The notes under the pieces were generated by a model. That model saw nothing but the letters and a program-made list of their open reading frames with translations, did no database searches and was not told the DNA's origin. A DNA stretch of 40,743 bases, from the NCBI GenBank assembly GCA_028717805.1, contig JAQUNC010000021.1, forward strand, positions 1 to 40,743. Direction: 5' to 3'. This stretch comes from Atribacterota bacterium (GTDB lineage: Bacteria; Atribacterota; Phoenicimicrobiia; Phoenicimicrobiales; Stramentimicrobiaceae). The number at the start of each line of letters is the position of its first letter. Within the stretch, counting starts at the first letter, position 1. Below are positions 18,187 through 27,813 of this stretch, piece by piece. The position numbers and the translations under genes were made by a program.

Positions 18187-18630
18187 ATGAATAATAAAAA
18201 TATCTTTAACATATACTGGTGTATTTTACTGATAATCTTTTTAGCAGGTACTCTATCCATTCAGGCGGAAGAGGTAGTCCAGGAATCCCAATATCTTGGC
18301 GAGATATCCTTATGTAAAGATGTAAAGGAAAACAATCCAATTTTCGAGACTTCATCTTTCTCAATCTGGGATGAGAAGGTAGTTTGCTGGATAAGATTTA
18401 ATTATTTTTCTTTAGAAGAATTTAACATTATCTGGGAATGGGAAGACCCACAGGGTAATATTTTTCATGTGGGCGAGTTAGGGATGGAACCAGGAAATTA
18501 CCAGAATTATCGTTCCTGGTACTGGATTGGTATTAGGGATCGTTATGCGGTAAACCTGCCCGGTGACTGGAAGGTAAGGATATATATAGATAATGTTTTA
18601 CTAGCAGTTAAAGATTTTACTATTAGCTAA
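18187..18630 (+). CDS. Small secreted protein of unknown function
   Basis: This is a 147-residue protein with a signal peptide (hydrophobic stretch at about 10-26, likely cleavage after the Ala of SIQA near residue 27). I do not recognise the family. The mature part is rich in aromatic residues and predicted beta strands (VVCWIRFNYF, FNIIWEWEDPQGN, WKVRIYIDNVLLAVKDFTI), a pattern typical of an immunoglobulin-like beta sandwich. It has a single cysteine in the mature early region and one in a strand. It stands alone between the divergent ilv promoter and a convergent MATE gene, has a strong AGGAGG site, and ends in a shared hairpin terminator. Confidence 0.7.
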   Translation: MNNKNIFNIYWCILLIIFLAGTLSIQAEEVVQESQYLGEISLCKDVKENNPIFETSSFSIWDEKVVCWIRFNYFSLEEFNIIWEWEDPQGNIFHVGELGMEPGNYQNYRSWYWIGIRDRYAVNLPGDWKVRIYIDNVLLAVKDFTIS

Positions 18631-18746
18631 GAAGAAATATCTTTACTAAAAGTATTATTAATAAAAAAGTAAAATAAATAAGATACCTCGGCAATAAAGT
18701 ACAAAAATATTACTTTTAAGCAAATATAAACAAATAGATATTTTGG

Positions 18747-18802
18747 TAAATAGCGGGGAATTCTCAAACTATTTTTAAAAAATAAGAGTTTCCCGCTATT
18801 TA
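18747..18802. terminator. Bidirectional terminator between convergent genes
   Basis: TAAATAGCGGG (18747-18757) pairs with CCCGCTATTTA (18792-18802), with additional partial pairing inside the loop. It lies between the secreted-protein gene and the convergent MATE gene. Confidence 0.7.
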
Positions 18803-18818
18803 TCTAAAAAAGAGTTAA

Positions 18819-20219
18819 TTAGATTTCTAAATAAGATTCGTCCAGTTTAGTAGCAACTGCCCTTCTTTCTGCTTCTCGATGTTCATTGATAATCTGCCAT
18901 CTAATCCTATTAAACAGAGTGATTGCCAGCAGAAAAGTGAGAATATTGGCAAATGGTTGGGCATAAATAAATCCAGAAAATCCAAAAAATTTGTTCAGGA
19001 TAAAAAGGGCAGGTATATAGAATAAACCCTGTCGAGCTAAGGCTAAAATCAAAGCGGGCTTTCCTTTGCCCAACGCCTGGAAGCTAACTCTTATTAAAAA
19101 CTGAATTCCGGCAAAGGGTAGAGCAATGATGATGGCGCGCATAATCTGAATCCCATAGGTTACGACCTGTTGGTTATTAATAAAGATTTGAATTAGCTTT
19201 CCGGCGAAAAGATAGAAGAATATGACAAAAAAAATAGAGATACTGGTAGCCATAATACCGGCTGTTTTAATAATTTTATTGAGCCGGCTAATTTTTTGGG
19301 CGCCATAGCTATAACCAATTAAAGGTTGTGTACCTTCTGATAGTCCGATTAAAACCATAATGCACATGGAAAAAATACGATGATTAATGCCATAGGCTGC
19401 TACAATCATGTCATTGTAGCTGGCTGCCACGTAATTTCCCATCGTCTGGGCAATACTGATCATTAGAGTGTGTATGGATGCGGGAATCCCAACCCTGAAG
19501 ATTTCCAGAAAAATCTCTTTTTGTAAAGAAAAATATTTCCAATGAATGGATATAATACTCTTCTTTTTTATGTAAAAACTGAAATAATACAGTAAACCGA
19601 TTACTTGTCCTATCAGGGTGGCAACTGCCGCTCCTTTTACACCATATCCCAAGGTGAGGATGAAGATAGGATCGAGAATAATATTGATTCCCGTTCCGAT
19701 AAACATACCAATCATGGCTACCTTTGCTGCTCCCTCTGAGCGAAGTAACTGGGTTAGCATAAATTTGGTTATCATCACGGTACTGCCCAGGAATATGATT
19801 GACAGATATTCATAAGCATATCTTTGGGTTTCCGGGGTAACTCCGATTAATCTCAGGATTGGTGATATAAAAATCAGACTTCCGACAGTAACCAATAGCG
19901 CTGCAATCAGGCAGGCATAAAAAGCAATTGCGCTGGTCTTTTTGGCCATCAGATAATCTTTTTTCCCCAACAATCTGGAGATATAAGATGCCGCTCCAAA
20001 TCCGAATATGCCCGCAACTGACATCAACATCATAAAGATAGGAAAGGCTACCGAAACGGCAGCTACCTGAAAAGGGTCATTTAATTTTCCCACGAAAAAG
20101 GTATCGGTAAGATTATAGAATACCTGAACCAGCATGCCTAAAATTGTGGGAATAGACAAACTCAAAATTGCCTTTAAAGGGGGTTCATCTCTTAGTATTT
20201 TTATTCTTTTTTCATCCAT
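18819..20219 (-). CDS. MATE-family multidrug efflux transporter
   Basis: This is a 466-residue polytopic inner-membrane protein with about 12 hydrophobic segments and the MATE fold. MATE pumps export cationic or other drugs using a Na+ or H+ gradient. Characteristic family segments are FYNLTDTFFVGKL near the N-terminus and RSEGAAKVAMIGMFIGTGINIILDPIFI in the middle, similar to MepA/DinF-type members. The marR gene lies 125 bases upstream on the same strand, so the pump is probably controlled by it. The ribosome site GAGGAT precedes the ATG. Substrate unknown. Confidence 0.92.
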   Translation of the reverse strand: MDEKRIKILRDEPPLKAILSLSIPTILGMLVQVFYNLTDTFFVGKLNDPFQVAAVSVAFPIFMMLMSVAGIFGFGAASYISRLLGKKDYLMAKKTSAIAFYACLIAALLVTVGSLIFISPILRLIGVTPETQRYAYEYLSIIFLGSTVMITKFMLTQLLRSEGAAKVAMIGMFIGTGINIILDPIFILTLGYGVKGAAVATLIGQVIGLLYYFSFYIKKKSIISIHWKYFSLQKEIFLEIFRVGIPASIHTLMISIAQTMGNYVAASYNDMIVAAYGINHRIFSMCIMVLIGLSEGTQPLIGYSYGAQKISRLNKIIKTAGIMATSISIFFVIFFYLFAGKLIQIFINNQQVVTYGIQIMRAIIIALPFAGIQFLIRVSFQALGKGKPALILALARQGLFYIPALFILNKFFGFSGFIYAQPFANILTFLLAITLFNRIRWQIINEHREAERRAVATKLDESYLEI

Positions 20220-20344
20220 TCACTTAAATCCTCACGAATATATTCTATTTTTAAAAATAAATGCTTAGTTAATATTCATATTAATTTCTTTAATAAAGAG
20301 AAAGAAAGGGCCAACTTTACGGTTCATTAAACATAAAGAAGCTA

Positions 20345-20779
20345 TTAATGCTTTATTTTTTCCTTAATCTTGAGCAGGAAATCAGTAAGGGTATTAATTT
20401 CCTGCCGGGTAAAATCTTGCAAGAGATATGCTTCTGAGTCAGCAATATTCTTAAGACATATCCTTTTTATTTCCATTCCTCTTTCAGTAAGTTTGATGAT
20501 TTTGTTTCGGGAATCATTTGGATCAGCCTCTTTGCTAATCAAATCTTTTTGCTGTAATAATCTGATTAATTTAGTCAGGGAAGATGGTTTGATTTCCAAA
20601 AATTCATGAATCATTTTTTGATTAATATTCTGCTTGCCATGTTCCCATAAATAGGCTAATACCCTAAATTGCGATATAGTAAGATTATTCTGGCTTAACT
20701 TTTCATCCATTCGCATCTTCAGATGATGACCGATTCCCATAATAAGCCTGGGAATGCTATATACTTTATTTTGTTCCAT
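20345..20779 (-). CDS. MarR-family transcriptional regulator
   Basis: This is a 144-residue winged-helix regulator of the MarR family. The DNA-binding part spans about 35-105: LTISQFRVLAYLWEHG, the recognition helix around KPSSLTKLIRLLQQKDLI, and the wing DPNDSRNKIIKLTERG with the conserved Asp-x-Arg pattern. MarR proteins bind palindromes as dimers and usually repress a neighbouring efflux gene together with themselves. Here the MATE pump gene follows, and a 20-bp perfect palindrome lies immediately beside the -10 box of its own promoter, supporting autorepression relieved by a drug-like ligand. The ribosome binding site is weak. Confidence 0.92.
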   Translation of the reverse strand: MEQNKVYSIPRLIMGIGHHLKMRMDEKLSQNNLTISQFRVLAYLWEHGKQNINQKMIHEFLEIKPSSLTKLIRLLQQKDLISKEADPNDSRNKIIKLTERGMEIKRICLKNIADSEAYLLQDFTRQEINTLTDFLLKIKEKIKH

Positions 20780-20890
20780 AAAAATAAATACCCAAAATAT
20801 TCAAGGGATCCTTCTCTTGAATACCATGTCTTTAATATTTTGTATCATAAATCTAATTTAACACGTATTGATATCTTATATAAAAAGAAT

Positions 20891-20934
20891 ATTTAATAGT
20901 ATTAAGATTTTAAAAAATTTCTATACTATTAAAT
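20891..20934 (-). repeat. Inverted repeat in the marR 5' region
   Basis: ATTTAATAGTAT (20891-20902) and ATACTATTAAAT (20923-20934) form a perfect 12-bp inverted repeat with a 20-base spacer, downstream of the marR promoter. It could be a second operator or an RNA hairpin. Confidence 0.5.
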
Positions 20935-20952
20935 ATTTAGCTAGCTAAATAT
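20933..20952 (-). promoter_or_regulatory. Candidate MarR operator palindrome
   Basis: This is a 20-bp perfect palindrome (core TTTAGCTAGCTAAA) directly abutting the -10 box at 20953-20958, covering the expected transcription start of marR. Its size, symmetry and position fit a MarR dimer site. Confidence 0.65.
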
Positions 20953-20980
20953 ATTATAAGGGCGATTATTCTTTTGTCAA
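20953..20980 (-). promoter_or_regulatory. Promoter of the marR-MATE operon
   Basis: On the minus strand TTGACA (20975-20980) and TATAAT (20953-20958) match consensus exactly, with a 16-base spacer. Confidence 0.8.
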
Positions 20981-21104
20981 TAAGAAAGAGCAATTTTTAT
21001 AAAAATTTAAGATTTTTTTTAACTCCTTTTTAAAATTACCCTATATAATAACAGAGTAATTGAAAATATGATATTCATCTAAATTTTCAGGAAGGGAGTT
21101 CTCT

Positions 21105-22169
21105 ATGAAGAACAAATGGTTAATAGGCGGTTATATTCTTTTTCTGGCTATAGCTATCTTTTACTGTCCAGTCCTAGCACAGGAGAAGATTGCTCTCGAT
21201 ATTTCTCGAATGATTGATCTGGCAATTTCCAATAACCTTAATTTTAAAAAAGCCAGCTACCAATTGGATAATGTTGAGCTGGATGCCTCTCAGTTAGAAG
21301 CAGAAAATTTATTAGCTCAATCTGGAATGCTCAACAGACAAAAAGAGTTGAATATTTTACAACAACAGAATACCTTCCAGAATCAGAAAGACGAGCTGAT
21401 TATTCAGGTAGTAGATAATTATTTTCAATTAATGTTGGCAGCGAAAGATATTACACGTAAAGAGAAGAATGTCGAATTGGAAAGAGCGGTTTTATCAGAG
21501 GTAGAGGCACAGGTTACTACCGGGTACAGTATTGATCTGGACCTGTTGCAGCAGGGGAATGCCTATTATGATGCTTTATTCTCTTATGAAAAAGCAAAGC
21601 TGGATTACCAACAATTACTGATTGAAGTAAAAAATAATTTAGGCCTAACACAGGAGACCGAAATTTCAGTAAGAGCCATAGAAATACCACAGCTTCCGGA
21701 AATAGATCTGGCTACTGCACTGTCGAAGTCTCGAGAAAATAGTCTTATCCTGAAAAGTAAAGTGATTGAAGTAGAGTTAAATCGGATAAGATTGGAGAAA
21801 GCCAGAATTGATCGGGAACCTCAATTGGAAATAGTAAAACTGGAAAATAACCTGGAGATTGTCAAATTGGAAAAGTCAATATTAGAACAGGAATTAAATT
21901 TTCAGGTATTAACCCGATGGCAGAATTACCAGCAAAGCAAGAATGATATTCTGTTATGTGAGCAGAGTTTAAAGCAGATGAAGGAAAATGAATTAATCAT
22001 TAATAGACAGGTACAGGCTGGTTTACGGACAGTTGATGAATTGCTCTCAGCTGACATTGGAGTTCTGGATGCCGAATATCGTTTAATCTCATCAGTCCGG
22101 CAATACTATCAAACCTATCTGGAATTACAGAGAATAATAGGTATTTTGGATGAAGGAGAGATAAAGTAA
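21105..22169 (+). CDS. Short TolC-family coiled-coil protein lacking obvious beta strands
   Basis: This is a 354-residue exported protein (signal peptide 1-25, cleavage near VLA-QE) with TolC/outer-membrane-factor helical pattern: an opening LDISRMIDLAISNN and long amphipathic helices. TolC family members are usually 400-480 residues and carry two beta-strand segments that form the outer-membrane barrel. Here the first insertion point (about 60-95) is helical and Gln-rich, and the second (about 235-260) holds only a 9-residue tandem repeat, LEIVKLENN then LEIVKLEKS. It may therefore be a periplasmic tunnel or scaffold rather than a pore. Its stop overlaps the start of the next gene (TAATG). 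It is first in a MacAB-like export operon. Confidence 0.78.
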   Translation: MKNKWLIGGYILFLAIAIFYCPVLAQEKIALDISRMIDLAISNNLNFKKASYQLDNVELDASQLEAENLLAQSGMLNRQKELNILQQQNTFQNQKDELIIQVVDNYFQLMLAAKDITRKEKNVELERAVLSEVEAQVTTGYSIDLDLLQQGNAYYDALFSYEKAKLDYQQLLIEVKNNLGLTQETEISVRAIEIPQLPEIDLATALSKSRENSLILKSKVIEVELNRIRLEKARIDREPQLEIVKLENNLEIVKLEKSILEQELNFQVLTRWQNYQQSKNDILLCEQSLKQMKENELIINRQVQAGLRTVDELLSADIGVLDAEYRLISSVRQYYQTYLELQRIIGILDEGEIK

Positions 22170-23623
22170 TGAGATATTCACATTTAATAAGAAATAGATG
22201 TCAGGTTATTTTTATTGTTATACTATATTTACTATTGTTACTTCATTCAGGAACAAATTATGCCAGAGAAATTAGTCCAGAAGAAGCTTTGCAGTGGGGC
22301 GTTGAGTGCAATCATGATTTACAAAGCCTTCGTTATAGCATAGAAGATATAAAACGTAATCTGGAAATACTGGAAGCAGAAAAGTCTTTCCAGGTTGATT
22401 TGAATATAACTCCTATTTGGCGTTTTGGGGGAAAGAGTGATTCTTATCTTATAGAGGCAGAAGAAAATAGATTTGCTCCTGATATTGAGCTTAATTTATC
22501 AGCAAAAAAGTTATTAGCCTATGATTTGAGCCTTACCAGCCAGGTAACCTGGCAGTCGGAAAACTTAACTAACCATCTCCTGGAAGATATGGTTAATGAA
22601 GTAAATGCCAGTATCAGGTTAGATAAAAAACTTTACCCGGAGACCTGGACTGAACAGGAAAGGCAGGTTTATTCTCTGGAGAACAACCTACAGATGAAAT
22701 TAGAAGAGTTAAGGTGGAAAGAAATGGAAAAACAGATTGAATTTATCCAGAAATATTTAAATATAATTCGGTTGCAGGAGCAGGTTAATATAGTTTCCAG
22801 GCAACTGGAACTGGCAGAAGAAGATTTAACCAGGGTAAGAGCGCAAATAGAATTAGGTGAGGGTGGTTATCAACAAGAAACAGAGGCAAGGATAGCCGTT
22901 GAAGAGATAAAAAATAGACACTGGAGTGCAAGCCAAGAGCTTGCACAGGCTCGGAAACAATGGTTTCTTTCGCTTAATTTACCAGAAGAGACCACAGTGA
23001 GGTTTGATGAAGATGCCGATTTTTTAAAGCCTCTTCTCAATCAAATGGAGAATTTCCCCATTACCAGTCATGCTGGTGATGGATTAGTTGAACAAGCTCT
23101 ACGGGAAAATTATCAGGTCAAAAATAGTTTATTGGAAAAGGAAGCACTACTCAAAGAGTTGCAATGGACTAAAGATGCTGATAAGCTGATAATAAATCTT
23201 TCTGGTGGCTATACTTATCCTGATAGTGATTGGTTTGTTATGATTGATTTTGCAGTTAACTTAGCTGATGGAGGTGCGCAGGAGCTTAAAGTAAAACAAA
23301 AAGAAGAAGATATTAAAAGAAAAGATATAAATATAGATTATTTAATAGAAATACTAAAATTAGAAGCCGAACAATTATTAGACCAGGACCAATATAACCA
23401 GCTTGTTTTGCAAACCCAGATGATGTCCTTGGAAAAAGAACAAAATAAAGTTAAAATAATGGAACAACAATACCAACAGGGAGCTATCAGCTTAACTCAA
23501 TGGGAAAATAGCTTGTTAGTACTAAAAGAAAAAGAATTAAGCGTAAAACAGTCTCTTGACCAATGGTTAGTTGATAGGCTGAAATTAGCCCAATTTATTG
23601 GCTACTTACAGAAGGGAGTTTAA
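22169..23623 (+). CDS. TolC-family outer-membrane efflux protein
   Basis: This is a 484-residue outer-membrane-factor protein with an N-terminal signal (about 1-32, ending NYA-RE). TolC-type proteins form a trimeric tunnel across the periplasm and outer membrane. Two helical halves are visible, each with a beta-rich insertion: about 74-150 (VDLNITPIWRFGG and IELNLSAKKLLAYDLSLTSQ) and about 335-365 (LIINLSGGYTYPDSDWFVMIDFAVNLADGG). This places the barrel here rather than in the preceding short paralogue. Its presence implies a second membrane. It is translationally coupled to the upstream gene and followed by the adaptor after 10 bases. Confidence 0.85.
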   Translation: MRYSHLIRNRCQVIFIVILYLLLLLHSGTNYAREISPEEALQWGVECNHDLQSLRYSIEDIKRNLEILEAEKSFQVDLNITPIWRFGGKSDSYLIEAEENRFAPDIELNLSAKKLLAYDLSLTSQVTWQSENLTNHLLEDMVNEVNASIRLDKKLYPETWTEQERQVYSLENNLQMKLEELRWKEMEKQIEFIQKYLNIIRLQEQVNIVSRQLELAEEDLTRVRAQIELGEGGYQQETEARIAVEEIKNRHWSASQELAQARKQWFLSLNLPEETTVRFDEDADFLKPLLNQMENFPITSHAGDGLVEQALRENYQVKNSLLEKEALLKELQWTKDADKLIINLSGGYTYPDSDWFVMIDFAVNLADGGAQELKVKQKEEDIKRKDINIDYLIEILKLEAEQLLDQDQYNQLVLQTQMMSLEKEQNKVKIMEQQYQQGAISLTQWENSLLVLKEKELSVKQSLDQWLVDRLKLAQFIGYLQKGV

Positions 23624-23633
23624 AATATAATAG

Positions 23634-24710
23634 ATGAGAAAGAAAAAATTATTACTTTGGTTTATCATAATTCTGGTGATTAGTAGTGGTTTATATATTT
23701 TCAGGGATAGCTTACCCGTGCCGGTACTTAACTCTTATCGAGTAATAAGTAGTGAAAGTGTTTATTCTGAAGATATTGATTCCAATGCTGTAATTGAAGT
23801 AAAAAGAGGTAATATTAAAAAGACGGTATCGACCAGCGGTTATATCAAACCAGTTAACGAAGTATATTTAAGCTTTGCCACTACTGGAACAGCCGGTGGT
23901 ATGGTGGAAAAAATACTGGTAAAAAGAGGGGAAATAGTTGAACGAGGACAGAAACTGGTAAAATTGGAGGATAAACAGGAACACCTCAATTACCTGAAGG
24001 CTAAGAATGAATATGAACTGGCTAAAATTACTGGTTCTCCTACTCAGATTGAAGAAAAGAAATTAACTATGGAAGTGGCACTGGATCGATATGAATCCAA
24101 AACTTTAGGGGCTCCTTTTTCCGGGAAAGTAGTAGATATCTTTGTAGAGGAAGGAGATTTCATTGAAGGCACGGATGATGTAGTGTATCTGATTGATGAT
24201 TCTTTCTATGAGGTGGCTGCTTCAATTAGTGAAGTAGATTGTTTAGAGGTAACAGTGGGACAAAAGGTAGAGATTGAACTCGATATCCTGAAAGGACAGA
24301 TTTTTCATGGTAAAGTGGCAGAGGTTGCAGAATACGCCATAATGGAAGGTGGTGTAGTTACTGTTCCGGTGACCTTACGTATGGATGAAGTATCACCATA
24401 TTTTAAACCCGGGTTTTCAGCAACTGCTGAGATTATTGTTAATATGATTGAGAATGCCATAATTGTTCCCGTAACCGCTATATCTATAGGTGATCATGGA
24501 AGTGTAGTGTTAAAAGTAGAGGGTGGCAAAGCCATTTCCACTCCTGTTAGAGAAGGTATCACTGATGGATTCTATCAGGAAATAATTGCAGGTTTACAGG
24601 AAGGAGATCGAATAATTATCAATAGTTATCAGATTAACACTGCTTCCCAGGGTGCCAGAGGTGGATTTGGAGTTATTGGGGGACCTGGACCTATTCCTAT
24701 GGTGAGGTAG
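23634..24710 (+). CDS. Periplasmic adaptor (HlyD/MacA-type membrane fusion protein)
   Basis: This is a 358-residue adaptor with one N-terminal membrane helix (about 5-22). A lipoyl-like half begins at about 55 ([39 protein letters not shown]), then comes a short helical hairpin (115-150), the second lipoyl half ([20 protein letters not shown]), a beta-barrel domain and a membrane-proximal domain. Such proteins join an inner-membrane transporter to a TolC tunnel. The C-terminal tail is Gly-rich ([14 protein letters not shown]). The hairpin is short compared with MacA of enterobacteria. It lies 2 bases before the ATPase gene. The nearest purine-rich ribosome site (AGAAGGGAG) is unusually far from the ATG. 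Confidence 0.88.
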   Translation: MRKKKLLLWFIIILVISSGLYIFRDSLPVPVLNSYRVISSESVYSEDIDSNAVIEVKRGNIKKTVSTSGYIKPVNEVYLSFATTGTAGGMVEKILVKRGEIVERGQKLVKLEDKQEHLNYLKAKNEYELAKITGSPTQIEEKKLTMEVALDRYESKTLGAPFSGKVVDIFVEEGDFIEGTDDVVYLIDDSFYEVAASISEVDCLEVTVGQKVEIELDILKGQIFHGKVAEVAEYAIMEGGVVTVPVTLRMDEVSPYFKPGFSATAEIIVNMIENAIIVPVTAISIGDHGSVVLKVEGGKAISTPVREGITDGFYQEIIAGLQEGDRIIINSYQINTASQGARGGFGVIGGPGPIPMVR

Positions 24711-24712
24711 AG

Positions 24713-25399
24713 ATGAGCATTGTGATGAAAACAGAAAAACTAAAGAAGGTATACCATCTGGGTAAGGTTAAGGTGGAGGCATTAAGAGGAGTCTCCTTTG
24801 AAGTAGAGGAAGGAGAATTTGTTTCTATAATGGGTCCCTCTGGTTCAGGAAAGTCTACCTTAATGCATATTATTGGATGTCTTGATTATCCTAGCGGAGG
24901 AAAATATTTTCTTACCAATCAGGATGTTGCTAAATTGAATGATAATCAACTGGCATTATTTCGTAATAAGAAGATAGGCTTTGTCTTTCAACAGTTTAAT
25001 CTATTGCCCAGAGTCACCAATATTAGAAATGTAGAAATTCCGTTAATCTATGCTGGTGTATCTACTGGAGAAAGACAAAGCCTGGCTTTAAAAGCTCTAC
25101 AGGATGTGGGATTGAGTAACCGAGCACAACATCGTCCTAATGAGATTTCCGGCGGTGAGAGGCAAAGAGTTGCTATAGCAAGGGCTTTAGTTAACAATCC
25201 TTCTATTATCTTAGCGGATGAGCCAACCGGCAACCTTGATTCAAAAACCGGAAAAGAAATTATGAAAATATTTCAAAATTTAAATCAAAGAGGCAATACT
25301 ATTATTCTGGTTACCCATGAACTGGAAATATCCCGTTACGCGAGGAGAATAATACATTTAAGAGATGGATTAATCAATGAAGTTGAGGTAGTAGCATGA
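24713..25399 (+). CDS. MacB/LolD-type ABC transporter ATPase
   Basis: This is a 228-residue ABC ATPase that powers the export permease in the next gene. It shows Walker [10 protein letters not shown] (41-49), Q-loop Gln93, a signature written ISGGERQ (145-151) in place of LSGGQ, Walker B IILADEP (165-171) with the catalytic Glu, and the switch His near VTHE. Length and sequence are typical of the MacB/LolD/FtsE group. Its 3' end overlaps the permease start (ATGA), so the two are co-translated. In this group transport is usually mechanical, coupling ATP hydrolysis to periplasmic movement of the permease. Confidence 0.93.
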   Translation: MSIVMKTEKLKKVYHLGKVKVEALRGVSFEVEEGEFVSIMGPSGSGKSTLMHIIGCLDYPSGGKYFLTNQDVAKLNDNQLALFRNKKIGFVFQQFNLLPRVTNIRNVEIPLIYAGVSTGERQSLALKALQDVGLSNRAQHRPNEISGGERQRVAIARALVNNPSIILADEPTGNLDSKTGKEIMKIFQNLNQRGNTIILVTHELEISRYARRIIHLRDGLINEVEVVA

Positions 25400-26616
25400 T
25401 TTTACAAAGCTTGAAAATGGCTCTGGAAAGTCTATGGACAAACAAAATGCGCAGCTTTTTATCTATGCTGGGAATTGTAATTGGCGTTGGCGCAGTTATT
25501 GCTATTGTTTCTGTAGGGACCGGTTCTACCCAGCAAGTTACCTCTCATATCGCTAATTTAGGATCAAATATGATTAGTATCTTTCCAAGGACTCCCAGGG
25601 GTCAATGGGGGAGGATAAGTGGTGTCAGTTCTCAGCAAAAATTTACTCTGGAATTAGCCGAACATCTGGAAGCGTTCTGTCCTTCAGTAAGAAAGGTTAT
25701 TCCGGTAAAACAGGTCAATGGTAGATTGATTGCCGATGAGGTAAATGTAAATACTACTATAGTTGGCACCAGGATTAATTATGCTGAAGTAAATAATTAT
25801 GAGGTTGATAAAGGAATTTTTATCAGTGAAGGAAATGATAGGGAAAGAAGCCAGGTTATTGTCCTTGGTTATCAACTGACAATAGATCTCTTTAATAATG
25901 AGAATCCAGTTGGTAAAACAGTAAGACTTAATTATGATGGGCGGATACTCCAATTTACAGTCATTGGCGTGATGAAGGAAAAGGGTGGCTCCATGGCTGG
26001 TAACTTGGATGAACGAGCTTATATCCCCTTATCGGTAGCTATGGATAGATTAACTACCCATAAATATGCAGATTCTTTTATTGCCCAGGCTTATTCCTCT
26101 GAGCGAGCGATGAGTGCAGTGAAAGAAATAGAATACTTTTTGATAAAATATCTGGAAGATGAAAATAAGGAAAGATTCAGAATTATGAGCCAGGATGAAA
26201 TTCTGGATACAGTAAATTCAGTTACCAATACTATGAGTATGATGTTAGGGGGCATTGCCGCTATCTCACTTTTAGTGGGTGGAATAGGCATTATGAATAT
26301 TATGCTGGTTTCTGTAACCGAACGTACTAGAGAAATTGGTATACGTAAGGCATTAGGTGCCAAGAATAAAAACATCTTATTCCAATTTTTAATGGAATCC
26401 TTAAGCTTAAGTAGTTTAGGTGGGGTAGTGGGGATTGGTTTTGGTTGGATGGGAGCTTATTTTCTATCTCAATATGGAAACTGGCCCTTTGTTATATCGA
26501 GTATCTCTATTATTTTAGCTTTTAGTTTTGCTTTATTTATAGGTATTTTCTTTGGTTTGTATCCTGCTATGAAGGCAGCACAGATGAATCCAGTAGATGC
26601 GTTGCGCTATGAATAG
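25396..26616 (+). CDS. MacB/FtsX-type ABC transporter permease
   Basis: This is a 406-residue permease with the MacB topology: one membrane helix near the N-terminus (about 18-42, after the [22 protein letters not shown] motif), a large periplasmic domain (about 45-270), and three C-terminal helices (about 278-300, 330-355, 368-390). The coupling segment [18 protein letters not shown] is typical of this family. With the adaptor and TolC proteins of the same operon it should form a tripartite pump for a drug, peptide or lipid. The substrate cannot be told. No clear terminator follows; a short 6-bp hairpin lies at 26628-26644. Confidence 0.92.
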   Translation: MILQSLKMALESLWTNKMRSFLSMLGIVIGVGAVIAIVSVGTGSTQQVTSHIANLGSNMISIFPRTPRGQWGRISGVSSQQKFTLELAEHLEAFCPSVRKVIPVKQVNGRLIADEVNVNTTIVGTRINYAEVNNYEVDKGIFISEGNDRERSQVIVLGYQLTIDLFNNENPVGKTVRLNYDGRILQFTVIGVMKEKGGSMAGNLDERAYIPLSVAMDRLTTHKYADSFIAQAYSSERAMSAVKEIEYFLIKYLEDENKERFRIMSQDEILDTVNSVTNTMSMMLGGIAAISLLVGGIGIMNIMLVSVTERTREIGIRKALGAKNKNILFQFLMESLSLSSLGGVVGIGFGWMGAYFLSQYGNWPFVISSISIILAFSFALFIGIFFGLYPAMKAAQMNPVDALRYE

Positions 26617-27130
26617 CACCGTTATAGTTATCAGTAATTGATAAAATCGTAGAGAATTAGTTTTCAGCTTTCAATTTTATTTTATGCGGGTAAAACCAAA
26701 TGAGACTGCTTCTCTCGCTTTATTTACTAGCAGTGACATTAAAGTTTTTATTTTTCTATTTTCAGTTTTTGTAACAAAGATAGGTAGTTTATATTATAGT
26801 GTTGACCCTCTTCCTTTTACAACGATTAGAATTAAATCCCAATCCTTTTTTTAACATTTAATGGTATGAGCTAAACAAAATGTGCATGAAACATTATACA
26901 CAACAAGATTGTCTTGATGAAACATTCTGAAATTAGGTTATGGCAATTTCATACAATTATTCCCATATAAACCTTATAACATATTTGATGTTTGGTAAAT
27001 TGCATGTTCAATACCATTTTAACCACTAAACTGGTGATTTTCTGAACGAATATTTTCTTATGTATTTCAATTCTGCTCCCAGTATTAAAATATCTTCTTT
27101 ATAAAAACTAATTCAAGAATAATATCAGAC
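26617..27130. other. Long intergenic region without a recognisable gene
   Basis: About 510 bases between the export operon and the tetR promoter hold no ORF with a ribosome site on either strand. Apart from the weak hairpin at 26628-26644 I see no strong repeat or RNA motif. It may be decayed DNA. Confidence 0.5.
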
Positions 27131-27187
27131 TTGACAAAATCCATTCTTTATATTATTATGAACATAGATTCAGTGAATATAAGTTCA
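27131..27187 (+). promoter_or_regulatory. tetR promoter with overlapping palindromic operator
   Basis: TTGACA (27131-27136), a 17-base spacer and TATTAT (27154-27159) form a good promoter. From 27159 to 27187 lies a 29-bp near-palindrome centred on G27173: arms TGAACATAGATTCA and TGAATATAAGTTCA match at 12 of 14 positions. It covers the expected start site, as in self-repressed TetR genes. Confidence 0.7.
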
Positions 27188-27209
27188 TTTAAAATCGGTA
27201 GGTACCAAA

Positions 27210-27752
27210 ATGCCAAAATTCATTGATGGAATAATAGAAAAGATTTATCAGGCAGCCTTTTATTTATTTACAGTGAAGGGATACCAACAGGTTACAATGA
27301 AAATGATTGCTCAAGAAGCAGGTTTATCGGTAGGGACATTATATAACTACTTTCTTAACAAACAGGATTTATTCTTAAATGTCTTCCGACAGAGCCTGGA
27401 ACAGACTTATGCTGTTCTGGATAAGATGATAGAAGAGAGCAAAGAAGATAGATATAACTTTATTGCTACCTTATATAATGAGATTGTAAGATTAAAAGAA
27501 CTGGGAAGAGTAATCTTAAGGGAAAAACTTGACCATGAACTTTTTGAACATATGAAGGATTATTTATTGGGGTTAATTAGAAATCTAGTTTACAAGGCGG
27601 AAGAAAAGAAAGACCTGGACATTCCAGATAAAGATAAAGACAGAACAATTCGCTTATTGATAATGGCTATCTATGATTTTGCTCAGGAATTTCCAGATGA
27701 ACAAGAGGATAACATCAACTTTATCTGTCGATTGGTTGATAAGATAAAATAG
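27210..27752 (+). CDS. TetR-family transcriptional regulator
   Basis: This is a 180-residue TetR-type repressor. The helix-turn-helix is at about 10-58: IYQAAFYLFTVKGYQQVTMKMIAQEAG followed by LSVGTLYNYFLNKQDLF, close to the family consensus. The C-terminal helices (60-180) should bind an unknown ligand and form the dimer. A 29-bp palindrome overlaps its promoter, supporting autoregulation. The radical-SAM gene 61 bases downstream on the same strand is probably in the same transcript and may be its regulated partner. Confidence 0.9.
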   Translation: MPKFIDGIIEKIYQAAFYLFTVKGYQQVTMKMIAQEAGLSVGTLYNYFLNKQDLFLNVFRQSLEQTYAVLDKMIEESKEDRYNFIATLYNEIVRLKELGRVILREKLDHELFEHMKDYLLGLIRNLVYKAEEKKDLDIPDKDKDRTIRLLIMAIYDFAQEFPDEQEDNINFICRLVDKIK

Positions 27753-27813
27753 AAGATTAATTTTTTTGGGATTAAGAGTATCTTGGAAAAGCCTTGAAAA
27801 GGAGGGAGTTTAA

